Shown: in pieces, positions 47,401 through 57,300 of the stretch | Layout of the letters: each line of letters begins with the position of its first letter | Numbering within the stretch: position 1 is the first letter of the stretch | NCBI GenBank assembly: GCA_028583685.1 | Contig: JAMXIF010000042.1 | Coordinates: 21,220,509-21,284,508 of the forward strand | Origin: Petaurus breviceps papuanus | Taxonomy: Eukaryota > Chordata > Mammalia > Diprotodontia > Petauridae | Direction of reading: 5' to 3' | Length of the DNA: 64,000 bases | Position numbers and translations under genes: made by a program | Notes under the pieces: generated by a model | What the model was told of the DNA's origin: nothing | Seen by the model: the letters and a program-made list of their open reading frames with translations, nothing else | Database searches by the model: none

Positions 47401-47940
47401 GTCACTCATTTAATATTCATCAGAAGTGGGATTTGAATGAAACTCTTCCTAACATCCAAGACTAGACTTCTATTAACTAATAAGTATAATATCTGACATT
47501 GTATAATACCTTCTTATGAAGAAAGTGAAATATCATTAGGAAAAGCACATACTTAACATTTTAAAGTTTGTTAATAACAGTAATTTGACACAGCAAGCTT
47601 TGCAGATTTAAAGATGACCAGAATAACACCGCTTGTCCAGGAAGATATAATAATCAGCTTCCAATAAATTTGGGTTAAAAAGCAAGAAGATACATTATTT
47701 TTAAAGAGGAACACTGTTTTGATAAGAAAATAATAATTATAATATTATACTCATGTTAAAAATAATTGAATAAATAACTTTGTAGGGCTCACATTATAAG
47801 AAAATTAATTTAAAAGCAGTTTGGTCAGTTTCCTGCCTTAAATCAAATTATTAGATATTCCCAAAGGAAAATTTGAAGTTATATAATTTGATTATAGGAA
47901 ATACTAACAGCTAAATGTCTATTTTTCTTGGCCTGAAAGA
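47401..47940. other. Unassigned AT-rich intronic sequence
   Basis: No repeat or coding signal recognised. Confidence 0.45.
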
Positions 47941-47947
47941 AGGAAGA

Positions 47948-48060
47948 TGTGTGTGTGTGTATACAGAGGTAGATATGAGATATTATATATACATACACAT
48001 ATATATACATATATACTATATGAACTATAGATCTATAATACATACACATATGCATATGTT
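47948..48060. repeat. (TG)/(TA) AT-rich simple repeat
   Basis: TGTGTGTG, TATATACATACACATA and similar units, partly self-complementary. Confidence 0.8.
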
Positions 48061-48324
48061 CTTAGCCTGAACAAAGACAGATAGATAGAAATGTGTGTAT
48101 GTGTGATTTAAATCATATCTGATTTTGAATTTACTTAATAATTAAGAAAAAACTCAGGTTAGAGGATATTTTGTTGGCAGTCTTACTGTTTTCACCATGG
48201 CAAATACTATTGGCATGATTTAGCTATAAACATACACTGGAAAAGAAGAGAGTATAACAGTATTCTACCTAATGTTCTTAATTTATTATGTGAAAACAGC
48301 ATGCATCTCTTCAATCTCTAGTCC

Positions 48325-48580
48325 AATTCAATAACTTTTATTACATACCTGCTCCTTGGGGGCCATTATCTTAGACACCAGAGACACAGAGACAAAAATT
48401 ATCCCTGCCTTGGGTTGCCTTGGAAGATATAACAGGTACACGATAAGTAAATACAAAATATATGCAAAATAATAAAAAAAATCATTAGGAATAAAGCACT
48501 ACCAGCCATAGGGATGGGCTCAAGGATGCTCTTGTGTTGAGGCAGCTCCCCAACTATTCTAGGAAAGAAGGGAAGGAAGG
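48325..48580 (-). mobile_element. L2 3' end, antisense
   Basis: CCAATTCAATAACTTTTATT, AGACACCAGAGACACAGAG and TTATCCCTGCCTTGG. Confidence 0.65.
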
Positions 48581-48609
48581 ATTGAAGGATTTACTAAATC
48601 CTTAGTTAC

Positions 48610-48872
48610 TAAATTTATTAAATCCTATCAAACATGTATTATATCACAGACACCATACTAAATGCTTCATAAACATTATCTCATTTCATCCTCACAATGA
48701 ACCTGGGAGGTAGATGTTGTTATCTCCTTTTTACAACTGAGGAAACTGAGGCAGATTGTGGTTAATGATTTGCCCAGGGTGACACAGCTAGTAAGGCTTT
48801 GAGGCCTTATTTTAACTCCAGTCTTCCAATCTCCATTCCTAGGGCTCTATCATGACATCTAGTTGCCCTTAA
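48610..48872 (-). mobile_element. Marsupial MIR, antisense, near full length
   Basis: CATTATCTCATTTCATCCTC, ACTGAGGAAACTGAGGCAG and GGGTGACACAGCTAGTAAG. Confidence 0.88.
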
Positions 48873-49064
48873 AAGAGAGAATTTACCGGTTATGAAGAGT
48901 ATGTATATTGCCACACATGTGGAACAGCCTATGTATGCTGTTCGTGGATGTGAGAAAAAACATTCATGTGTAGGGAACAACTAGTAGACTAGGCTCACTG
49001 GAAAAGAAATCATGAAAGGGAGGAATACAAAATAAAACTGGAAAGATCTTCATTCCTATTTCAC

Positions 49065-49190
49065 TCAACAAAAAATGTATTATATACTCACTGTACTACA
49101 TGCAGTAGTTACTTTGGACAATAGAAAGTTTAGCTAAGACATGGCCCTTGCCCTTGCTTGTGAAGCTTTTCATCTAGTGGAGACACATTG
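49065..49190 (-). mobile_element. L2 3' end, antisense, cut by a SINE
   Basis: TGTATTATATACTCACTGTA, ACATGGCCCTTGCCCTTGC and TTTTCATCTAGTGGAGACAC; the lineage-specific SINE follows directly. Confidence 0.65.
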
Positions 49191-49362
49191 GTTTTGTTGT
49201 TGTTGTTGTTTTTTTAAAGCAATCAGGGTTAAATAACTTGCTCAAGGTTACACAGCCAGTTATTTCTGGGTGTGGTGCTGAGTATCTGAGCCCAGATTTG
49301 ATCCAGGTCATCCCGACACTGGAGCTGGTGCTCTTACTCGCTGTGCCACCTGGCAGCCCCTA
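49191..49362 (-). mobile_element. Lineage-specific tRNA-SINE subfamily, antisense, full length
   Basis: T-rich tail, then the complement of the diagnostic block (ATTTCTGGGTGTGGTGCTGA) and end CCACCTGGCAGCCCC. Target duplication GAGACACATTG at 49180-49190 and 49363-49373. Confidence 0.92.
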
Positions 49363-49373
49363 GAGACACATTG

Positions 49374-49525
49374 TTTTGTTCAGTCATTTCTTCTGTATCC
49401 AACTCTTCTTGACCTTATTTGGGGTTTCCTCTGCAGAAATGCTGGGGTGGTTTGTGATTTCCTTCTTCAGTTCATTTTACAGATGAGGAAACTGAGGCAA
49501 ATATGGTCATATAGCTAATTACTTT
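49374..49525 (-). mobile_element. MAR1-type CORE-SINE, antisense, partial
   Basis: TTGTTCAGTCATTTCTTCTG, TTATTTGGGGTTTCC and TTACAGATGAGGAAACTGAG. Confidence 0.82.
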
Positions 49526-49704
49526 ATCTCTCTATTCGAGAGAAGGTTGAGAACATCAAATATTATAGTTTTCTCCTATTGCTGGTTAATCTATGCTGAT
49601 GAAGGGCAGTAATGGTGCACTGCAGAGAATACAAAAATCACTCCAGCACACCCCTTGGATGACTTTTAATGAAAGAGGTGTAGGTTCTCATTTTTCCTTG
49701 AGTA

Positions 49705-49840
49705 TTGGCTACCTGTGTGACCTTAAATCATTTACTCTCTCGGCTTTGGTTTTGGCATCTTTAAAATAAGAGGATTGGGTGGGGGGAGATGAACTGGATG
49801 ATTTCTAAATATCTTTCCCATTATAAAATTCTATGATTCC
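49705..49840 (+). mobile_element. Ther-type CORE-SINE, sense
   Basis: CTACCTGTGTGACCTTAAAT, GGATGATTTCTAAATATC and AAAATTCTATGATTCC tail. Confidence 0.7.
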
Positions 49841-51680
49841 GAATATACAGTTTATCTGAATTAACTAACAACTCATGAAATGACAAGGTGAGGTGAGCAG
49901 ATTGAGGGAGATTAAAAAAGATACTGGTGGAAAGAAATCAACCTCTAGTTACCTTTTTATCAGAATGAAACATAAATTATACAGTTTATAAAATGAACAA
50001 GAATTGACTGTAATCCTACCCCCCCAAGGTGGGGGGGGGAGAATACAAGAGTGAAAGGATAGAACAGGGCAAAATTCATTTAAATAGAAATAGGCATATC
50101 CAAATGGCAATATGAAGAAGTATTTCTTCGCATAGAAGCCATGAGTTCTCCACATATAGATGATTCACTTTGAGGTTTTTCCACAGCAGATTTTGATTTG
50201 ATTTTAATTTAAAATTCAGCAAGCACCTAGAATCAGTTTCCTCAAGGGGTAACTAAAGTACTGGGGAAGGCAAATGTGTTTTAATATTTGACAAATCTAA
50301 ACACATTTGGGAAGGAAAATCTGCTGAAAAATTCATGATTCATTTCAAAGCCCCAAATTCTGGATTTCTAACACCCCATTTTCAATTGGTTCCTTTAATG
50401 TGGGTCATTAAGTTCATAGAATTTAGAGCTGGAATGGATCCTATGACTCATGTCACCCAACAGAATTTGGAAATACCCAGGGATGTGTTGTAGTCAGTTT
50501 GAACCAGCTCATAAGAGAAGATTCTTAGACTTGCAGTGTGAGCATCTATACCTTAGAAATTAAAAATGCTAAAAATCAGGGATTAACATTTTTGTAGACT
50601 TTCTTGTCTAGGCTTAAGAAAGTGATAGAGAAAATGTGAATAATGCAAATTAAACATAAATGTGTATAAGGTGTGCATTTTGTTTTAGAAAGCCAGTTGT
50701 TAAACATTTAACAGCACCCTACTGGGGATACCTAAAAATTAGTTTTGGTAAATGAAGGGTGACCTGCTTATAAATGACAAAACTAAAAGCTTAAAAGTTG
50801 TTTGGTATTTGCTTTTTCAAGAATACATTTGAAAATCTCATTTGTTTAAAATGAACCCTAAGCAAATCATTGACCTTTAGACATATATGTTATGTAGCTG
50901 TCTGACAAGTTCATATGTGCAACTTACAGAATCCTATTCAAAGCTGCTGTTGATGAATAATCTTGTCATTGGTTCAAAAGGGGATTGGGAGAGACTCAAA
51001 GAGCCTTCGGAACTCTGGTGATTTTTCTCATATTTATTGATCCACAGGAGACATTGTGTCTGAGAAAATGTTATTAGCCATTTTCATTCACTAGTAATCT
51101 GCAGACTTAGGTTCTAAGAAGAAAAATAGTGTCCATAATTTAAAAGCACAGGATGGAAGTAGAGAAGGGCTGTAAATTATGGAACAGGGAACTTCTTTCT
51201 CAGGCCAGACCAAAGGAACCATTTTTCTTTTCTTCTGTTAGGCTGTTACTAAGTAAATCAGAGCTAAGAATAAGATAAAGACCATAATTTTCCCTTATAT
51301 AAATGTTTTCCTGGAGAGGGGGGAAAGGAGGGGGGTGGGGTGATTTGCCACTTATGCCATCATCATCAAGACTTGTTGAATCCATAATTCAGGAATCATC
51401 TTTTGCCCCTGAAGCCTGAAATTTAAATGGAATAGCATTTCTTATATCTGTGGAAGAAAGCAGTTGATGAAAAATGACTACTTGCTTAAACCACTATTTA
51501 AATCTGAAGGGTTGAAAAGAGGAGCAACCAAGATTAACGACGGGCCAACTTATCTTCAATAATCCCAAGGTCTTTAAGATGAAATCTTTTTTCCTTGATC
51601 AAAAGTAAAGCGTATTCACCCAGTCCTAGATCATTAATATGGTATAAATCTTCTGTGTATACTTTTTCAGCTTTGTCCCC
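49841..51680. other. Long repeat-poor intronic stretch
   Basis: Only a short antisense CORE-SINE tail (50412-50465) is recognisable. It includes a C7/G9 hairpin at 50019-50039 and a repeat-free block at 50600-51000. No coding signal. Confidence 0.45.
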
Positions 51681-51682
51681 TG

Positions 51683-51785
51683 ATGGAGTGGGACCTCCTT
51701 AAAGGCAAAAGAGATTTCATTTTTGTCTTTGTATTCTCAGTACCTAAAATAGTGCCTGGCACATAACAGGAACTTAATAAATCCT
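51683..51785 (+). mobile_element. L2 3' terminus, sense
   Basis: TGTCTTTGTATTCTCAGTAC and TAGTGCCTGGCACATAACAG. Confidence 0.85.
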
Positions 51786-51788
51786 TGG

Positions 51789-52050
51789 GAAAGCTAGGTG
51801 GTAGAATGGATAGATTGCCAGACTTGGAGTCAGGAAGACACATCTTCCTGAGTTTAAATCTGACCTCAGACATTTACTAGCTATATGACCCTCAGTAAGT
51901 CACTTAAAACTGATTGCCTCAGTTTCCTCATCTGTAAAATGAGCTGTAAAAGGATAAGGCAAACCACTCAAGTATCTTTATCAAGACAACCCGAAGTGGG
52001 GTCACAGAGAGTCAGAAATGACTTCAAACAACTGAACAAAAATATCAATC
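51789..52050 (+). mobile_element. MAR1-type CORE-SINE, sense, near full length
   Basis: AAGCTAGGTGGTAGAATGGA, CCTCAGTTTCCTCATCTG, GGCAAACCACTCAAGTATC and GGTCACAGAGAGTCAGAAAT, ending in AACTGAACAAAAA. Confidence 0.9.
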
Positions 52051-52339
52051 AATTTTTGTTAATTGGTTGATGTGTTTAATTTTTATTCCCTTTTCTTACT
52101 GCTTAATTTTAGAAGTACAATATATTGTAGTACCAACTTAGATTACCTTCTGAATTGCAGAAAAACTTTAAAGTTGAAAAAAAAATCAGAGCTAATTGTT
52201 TGGGCTTATTTTATTTGCTTGAGTTAGTAGATATCTTCTTGGCTTCATGATTTTCATAGCCAGTTTATGTGTGGAAACTATATTGACTAGTGTGTTTGGT
52301 CTTCCTGGAGTAAAATCCCAGCAACATGCACCTCTACAA

Positions 52340-52410
52340 AAGTCAAGTCAAGAAATCAAGTATTTATTAAGTAACTATAATGTTAAGTGCTAGAGATACA
52401 AAGTTATACA
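52340..52410 (-). mobile_element. L2 3' end fragment, antisense
   Basis: CAAGTATTTATTAAGTAACT and AAGTGCTAGAGATACAAAG. Confidence 0.65.
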
Positions 52411-52479
52411 TACATATTGTGTATCTTATATAGCTACTGTTTCATTTGGAAAGTTAGCTGAATTAAAGAAGCCAGACTA

Positions 52480-52612
52480 TGCTTCAGTGAGAGTGAAGCA
52501 GAGCTCAGTTCAAATATGGCCTCAGATAGTTTCTAGCTTTGTGACTCTGAACAAATCATTTAACCTCAGCTTGCCTCAGTTTCATCATTTATAAAATGAT
52601 AAGAGTACCAAA
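52480..52612 (+). mobile_element. MIR, sense
   Basis: CAGTTCAAATATGGCCTCAG, TAGCTTTGTGACTCTGAAC and TTGCCTCAGTTTCATC. Confidence 0.75.
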
Positions 52613-54906
52613 ATCTTAGAAGAATAAAAATTACCACCAATGTCTTGTATGCCAGAAGTATTGCAAAAACGTCATAGAGCACATAAAAGTTCAGAAAAGG
52701 GAGTCAGCCAGTCATACATAAAAAAATGAGAGGTGAAACATACACAATTTAAACCTTACTACATTGGTACTCTAAAAATATTAAAAGAATTATAAGAAAG
52801 CCTCCAGTGAATAATAGGTCAATAATGGATAGAAGTTGTTTAATGATCTGGATAAAAATCCTACTCTCCCACAAGATAAGAATGTATTGTGTGGTTGCCA
52901 TAGGCATTAATGGAGAGACTGCTTGTACTGATGAAAACAGATCCACCAATGTATCAAAATGAAGTCCTGGCCCAAAGACCTGTCATTGATGGCATAGAGT
53001 CTGTAGCAGACATTAATATTCCTTACCCATGCTTCTCTTGAAAAACTTACACATTAAACCAAGGAGCCCCAAATTAAAGCTAAGAAACAGTGATTCTCTC
53101 ATGACAGATGTAGATTTTCCAAAAAAAAAAAAACAACATAAAGAACACAGATATGTGAGATGTGAAGCTGTACTCACCCCTTGGAAACACATTGCCCAGC
53201 AGTAGAATGAGATATCAAGAAAAAAGTGATGGAATAAAGTAAAGTTGTCTTTGAAAGCAAGCTACTCACCTACACTCCAGGGCATAACTTGGCTCAGAAA
53301 AATCCTGTGAAAAGTACCTGTCTAATAATGGAAATGATACCAGTTTAACTTTTTGAGTTTCCTCTTGGAAACAGAATTCTAGTCTAACAATAATCACATC
53401 CTACTTTCCCTGAACTATTTCAGGATTTTGCTACTGGATCCCATAGGAATGTTTACATAGTTATCAAAGAAACAACCCTCACTTCTACCACCACCATCCC
53501 AAATTGCATAGTATAGCAGGATCAATAGCCATGCTTTCCCTTTTATTAAATAGAATCCTCTTTAAAAGGGGGGAGGGTACAGAGGATATGTGATTCTTTA
53601 CAGTACTTCTCGGATTTTGCTCTAAGTTCTTACTTCAAAAGATCTATGACTCAGAGGACTTGACTAGAGTGGGGCACTCAGGACTGCTTTAGTGTGTCAA
53701 GTTTAGAGCATAGTGTTTGAGTTGGACCTTTAACGATGGGTAAGATTTTAATAGAGAAGAAAATGGCAGGCTTTCCAAATATGAGGAAGAACAGGAGCAA
53801 GGGTGTGGATGCAGGGAAGTGTGAAAATCTTGCAAAAAGTGTAAGGGACTATTTTGATTTTTGAAAGGTTTACTGACAACTTATTTTCAGTTGACTAATC
53901 TGGATGGTTCATATTTACAGGGGCAGGACAGGGGCAATTAATGATCTGATAAACTTCCCTGAAGACCTGGCATCACAAATCACAGACATTAGTCTGCACT
54001 GCTTTGTGGAGGTCATCTTAACCTTAGTTTAAATTGAGTGCCTTGCTTTTGTTTTATGTTTATTTTGGCCAGTTGCTGGTTTACATAATACATTTCAGTT
54101 TGTGAATTGTCTTCCTGGTTTTAAGATAGTAAATAAGTGAGTAATGAGTTTGACAATTATAATTTCCATGATTGACAGTACCATTTGTCTCAAACACTTG
54201 CCACCGTTCTCCCTCCTTTCTTGATTTTCCTTGTAACAACCATGGCTACCCAAAATTCCTAAGTACTTCTCAGCCTGCTCTGGGGTTAACATCCTTCCAA
54301 ATCTATCTTACTTCCTTTGAAATTACCTCCACTTGAATAAACTACATTGATTAACATTGCTGTGTGGGGGAAAAAATGTGAAAGATTGTCATACATCTGC
54401 ATATCAAATTATGCTAATCAAGGCACCCCAGCTGCACCTCAAGGACATTTGTTTCTTACTTTCAGTGAAGGCAAAGGTACTAGCAGGTTATTACAGATTT
54501 ATGCAGGGGAAAGATCTCCTTTGTAATCAGCAGTGGTGAGTGATGAGAGGTTGGGAAGTCATCAAAGGGGACATCAAAGCTGTTTTTCATGGTGAAATTT
54601 CAATCCAGTTAAATAGTTTTCAATAAAGCTTATTGAATTTCTCCTCCCTTTGTACCTTTTGAAAAAATTGACACAACCCTTTAGTTTTCATTTTCAAAGT
54701 GTTAACTTTAGCAATTCAGTGACTACATTTGTTACTCATTACATTAAATAGTTTTAATGCAGATATGAAGAGGAAACTTTCCAATTTGAAAGTATGCTTT
54801 AAAAGGGGAGGGGAGAATTCTTTTGGTTCCAGCTGACTAATTCTCATTGAGTAAATGAATGCTTCTTGATCCCTGCTTGCCCTAATTCTTCTGCTATATC
54901 ATCCCG
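52613..54906. other. Unassigned intronic sequence before the KCNIP4 exon
   Basis: 52620-53300 looks like a decayed dispersed element of unknown class; the rest is repeat-free. No coding signal seen. Confidence 0.4.
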
Positions 54907-54911
54907 GCATG
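54907..54911 (+). promoter_or_regulatory. GCATG motif (candidate RBFOX site) upstream of the exon
   Basis: GCATG lies 53 nt before the exon inside a short CpG-containing block (54904-54930) that stands out from the AT-rich surroundings. RBFOX proteins bind (U)GCAUG in pre-mRNA, and upstream sites tend to favour exon skipping. It lacks the preferred leading U, so it is weaker than the downstream site. Five bases occur often by chance; proximity to the exon is the only support. Confidence 0.35.
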
Positions 54912-54933
54912 CACCCCACGGGCTCCGAAGACT

Positions 54934-54964
54934 GTATTAACACAACTGCAAATGTATCTTCTAG
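54934..54964 (+). promoter_or_regulatory. KCNIP4: Branch point and 3' splice acceptor of the KCNIP4 cassette exon
   Basis: The acceptor reads TATCTTCTAG followed by G at 54965. The pyrimidine tract is short and interrupted by purines, as is common for regulated exons. TATTAAC at 54935-54941 is a good branch-point candidate, with its A about 25 nt before the acceptor AG. The position is fixed by the protein reading frame that follows. Confidence 0.75.
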
Positions 54965-55066
54965 GTTTCCTCTACGCTCAGAGTGGTACCAAGCGCAGCA
55001 TTAAAGAGCGGCTTTTGAAGCTCTTGCCCTGCTCGGCTGCCAAAACGGCATCTCCTGATATTCAAA
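54965..55066 (+). CDS. KCNIP4: KCNIP4 (KChIP4) N-terminal cassette exon, 34-codon equivalent
   Basis: KChIP4 is an EF-hand neuronal calcium-sensor protein that binds the N terminus of Kv4 channels and tunes A-type potassium current; it was also described as a presenilin-binding calsenilin-like protein (CALP). This exon encodes part of the variable N terminus, before the EF-hands. The first two bases complete a Gly codon, then come 33 codons ([16 protein letters not shown], then [10 protein letters not shown], ending ASPDIQ) and one leftover base, so the phase is 1 at both ends. From memory, human KChIP4 has the same block with about 28 of 33 residues identical. The 102-nt length matches the known 250- versus 216-residue isoforms (34 residues), meaning skipping keeps the frame. 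A basic amphipathic stretch precedes Leu-Leu-Pro-Cys, resembling the palmitoylated N-terminal motif of KChIP2. Five CpGs lie in 102 nt against almost none nearby. The EF-hand exons are outside the window. Confidence 0.92.
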
Positions 55067-55072
55067 GCAAGT
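55067..55072 (+). promoter_or_regulatory. KCNIP4: GC-type 5' splice donor (GCAAGT)
   Basis: The sequence after the last exon base is GCAAGT, the consensus of GC-AG introns. The first GT downstream is at 55071, which would make the exon 106 nt and break the frame expected from the 34-residue isoform difference. A GC donor at 55067 gives exactly 102 nt with matching phases. The exonic flank (AA rather than AG) is suboptimal, which would make this a weak, regulated donor. The assignment is inferred from length and phase and has not been tested with transcripts. Confidence 0.7.
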
Positions 55073-55122
55073 TTTGTTTTGTTTTGTTTTTTGTCTGTCT
55101 GGTTGGTCTATTTATTTAGGTT

Positions 55123-55128
55123 TGCATG
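55123..55128 (+). promoter_or_regulatory. TGCATG (candidate RBFOX splicing enhancer) downstream of the exon
   Basis: A full TGCATG lies 57 nt after the exon, following a T/TG-rich tract (55071-55115). RBFOX proteins bound just downstream of a cassette exon are known to promote its inclusion in neurons and muscle. The motif is exact and the distance is typical. No binding evidence is available from sequence alone. Confidence 0.5.
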
Positions 55129-55475
55129 CGATGCAGTTTTCTGCTTTTGAAAAATAAATCAATATATTAGCTTGCTTTATACAAGACACTGTTAATGTAT
55201 CAGTATTCAATGGAAAACTCCAGGGACCATTTCTGCTCTAAAAACATGTCTCCTCCTTCCCCCACCTTTGGCAGATTTATGGCGAAGAATCAGTGATGAG
55301 CTTGTTAAGGTTTCCTTGACTGGTGGAGGAGAAGTAAGGTCAGGAAAGGAAAGTGAATGGTGCCTTGTGCTCATTCTAGAACATGGAATTAACTCATTAA
55401 TTGTAGGAACTCGGAATTATTACATTGCCATATTATTCATCTATGAACTGTTGTAACTCATGATGTAAGACTCTT

Positions 55476-55504
55476 AGGCCTTCTCTCTCTCTCTCTCTTT
55501 CTCT
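55476..55504. repeat. (CT)n simple repeat
   Basis: TTCTCTCT run of about 28 bp. Confidence 0.85.
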
Positions 55505-55509
55505 TCCCC

Positions 55510-55600
55510 ACCCCCTGATTAGAATGTGAGGCCATTGAGAGCAAAGGGGAGCCTCACTTTTCTTTGTGTGCCCCGCACTTGGTCCAATACTTGACACTTT
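55510..55600 (+). mobile_element. L2 3' end fragment, sense
   Basis: GATTAGAATGTGAGGCCATTG and CCGCACTTGGTCCAATACTTG; first of three consecutive sense L2 ends. Confidence 0.6.
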
Positions 55601-55745
55601 TGTATGTTGTCTCCCCCTCATCCCATTAGACCATAAGCTCCTTGAGGACAGAGACTACCTTTCTTTTTCTTATTTGTGTCCCCAGTGCTAACCACAGTGC
55701 CTGACACATAATAGGTGCTTAATGAATATTGAATTGAAATTGTAT
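55601..55745 (+). mobile_element. L2 3' end, sense
   Basis: AGACCATAAGCTCCTTGAGG, GTGCCTGACACATAATAGGT and GCTTAATGAATATTGAATTG. Confidence 0.85.
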
Positions 55746-55779
55746 TCAATTGATACATTGTAAGCATTAATACATGTAT

Positions 55780-57030
55780 TTCATTCTTTTCTCTCAGTGT
55801 TCCTATTTGCCATCACTTTCTCTTCTCTCCTTATTTCTCTTGGGATGAGTTATCATCTCTATGCAAATGAGTCTCAAATATACATCTCTTTCACTTTCTG
55901 CAATCCTGAATCATCAACTGTCAGTAGGATGTCTTCACCAGGATGTCCCATTCAAACTCAACATATCCCAAATAAAATTCAGTCTCTGTCCATCCTTCTC
56001 CCCTAAAACCTACCCATTTTCCTAATTACCTCCCTCCCCTAAAATCCACCCCTATCCCTAACTCCCATTCCCCACCCAGAATCTACATTTTTCCTTAACT
56101 CCCACCATCTCTCTTTTCCCCTAATTCCTCAATTTCTGTGAAGATGGCACCATCTTTCCAGTCACTGAGCGTTGTAACCTCAGAGTCATCCTAAAATTTT
56201 CAGTTCAATTCAGTAAACACTTATTAAGTACTTACTGTGTGCCAGGCACTGTACTATGCCAGTCAATAACCATTACCAGCACCAATACCTCACACACCTT
56301 TTGACAAGTCTTATATTTCTACCTTCACTACATCTCTCACATCTGTCTACTTCTTTCTGCTCAAATGGGTACCACCCTAGTTCAGACTGTCATACCTCAC
56401 ACCTGGACTATTACAATAATTTCTTAACTAATTTCCCTGAATCTAGTCTATTCCCTCAGAAATCCCTTTTCCAGATAGCCCCAAAGTTAATACTGCTAAA
56501 GCAAAGATCTAACCACATCACTCCCTTTCTCAATAAGGTTTATTCAGTGGTTCCCATTGTTTACAGGATAAAAGAGAAATTTCTTTGTTTAAGCATTTAA
56601 AATTCTTCAAAATGGGACTCTAACCTCTTTTCCCAGGTCTTATGTGGTATGACTCCTCTCCCCTACTCTTTATTCCAGCCCACCAACCCTATTTGCTATT
56701 CTCTATCAATGACATTCCATTCTCCCCTATCCCCAGTCATTTGCATAGATCTGAAATGGCTCAACCACTTAGCACCCAAAAGTTTCCTTCCAAGCCCAGT
56801 TCACATGCCACCTACATGAAGTTTTCCCTGATTTCCCCCAGTCATTTGTATTCACTCTCCCATGTACAAAATTACTCTATATTTACTCTAAATACATTTA
56901 CAAATACTTGTGTATATTCTGTTTGCCTTCACTATAATGTAAGGGATTATTTTATGTTTATATGTGCATTCCTAGCCCAGTGCCTAGCCCATGATAAGCA
57001 TTTAACAAGCCTTTATTGAATTAAACTGGT
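55780..57030 (+). mobile_element. L2 LINE 3' region, sense, about 1.2 kb to the terminus
   Basis: GAGTTATCATCTCTATGCAA, ACCTGGACTATTACAATAAT, TTCAGTGGTTCCCATTGTTT and GCCCAGTGCCTAGCCCATGA reach the L2 terminus TTTATTGAATTAA. A 60-bp antisense L2 end (56200-56260) is nested in it. Open frames here are L2 remnants. Confidence 0.85.
56200..56260 (-). mobile_element. L2 3' end, antisense, nested in sense L2
   Basis: TCAGTAAACACTTATTAAGT and ACTGTGTGCCAGGCACTGTA interrupt the sense L2 between TCATCCTAAAA and GTCAATAACC. Confidence 0.75.
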
Positions 57031-57114
57031 AGAATTGTTTCTTTACTTTCTATCCAGCAAAAAAAGAAAAAAAACCTACTTGTTAGCTTAGAAAGTATCC
57101 CTTAGTAAAATTGA

Positions 57115-57300
57115 GTGGTTGTGGTTTGTCCTTCCTTCTCAAAGAGGACCAAGACATCAGGGAGATAATGAAATGACATTCATTGAATTGGATTTGATTG
57201 AGAGAGGCCTGTGCATGGTCACCAGCCTCACTTTCTCCTCCAGAGTCATCTAGGTCAAGTGGTCTTTCTAAATTCTCACTTTGAGTAAGGCAACACCCAT
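57115..57300. repeat. Marsupial dispersed repeat of unassigned class
   Basis: TTTGTCCTTCCTTCTCAAAG, AGGACCAAGACATCAGGG and CTCACTTTCTCCTCCAGAGT form a block I associate with a common marsupial repeat but cannot name. Confidence 0.45.

Noticed and set aside
55071-55072. Canonical GT donor for the KCNIP4 exon
   Set aside because: It would give a 106-nt exon and break the phase-1 symmetry expected from the known isoforms; the GC donor at 55067 fits better.
56256-57019. Two plus-strand frames of 114 and 125 codons
   Set aside because: Both lie within the L2 at 55780-57030 and are not in the L2 ORF2 frame over their length.
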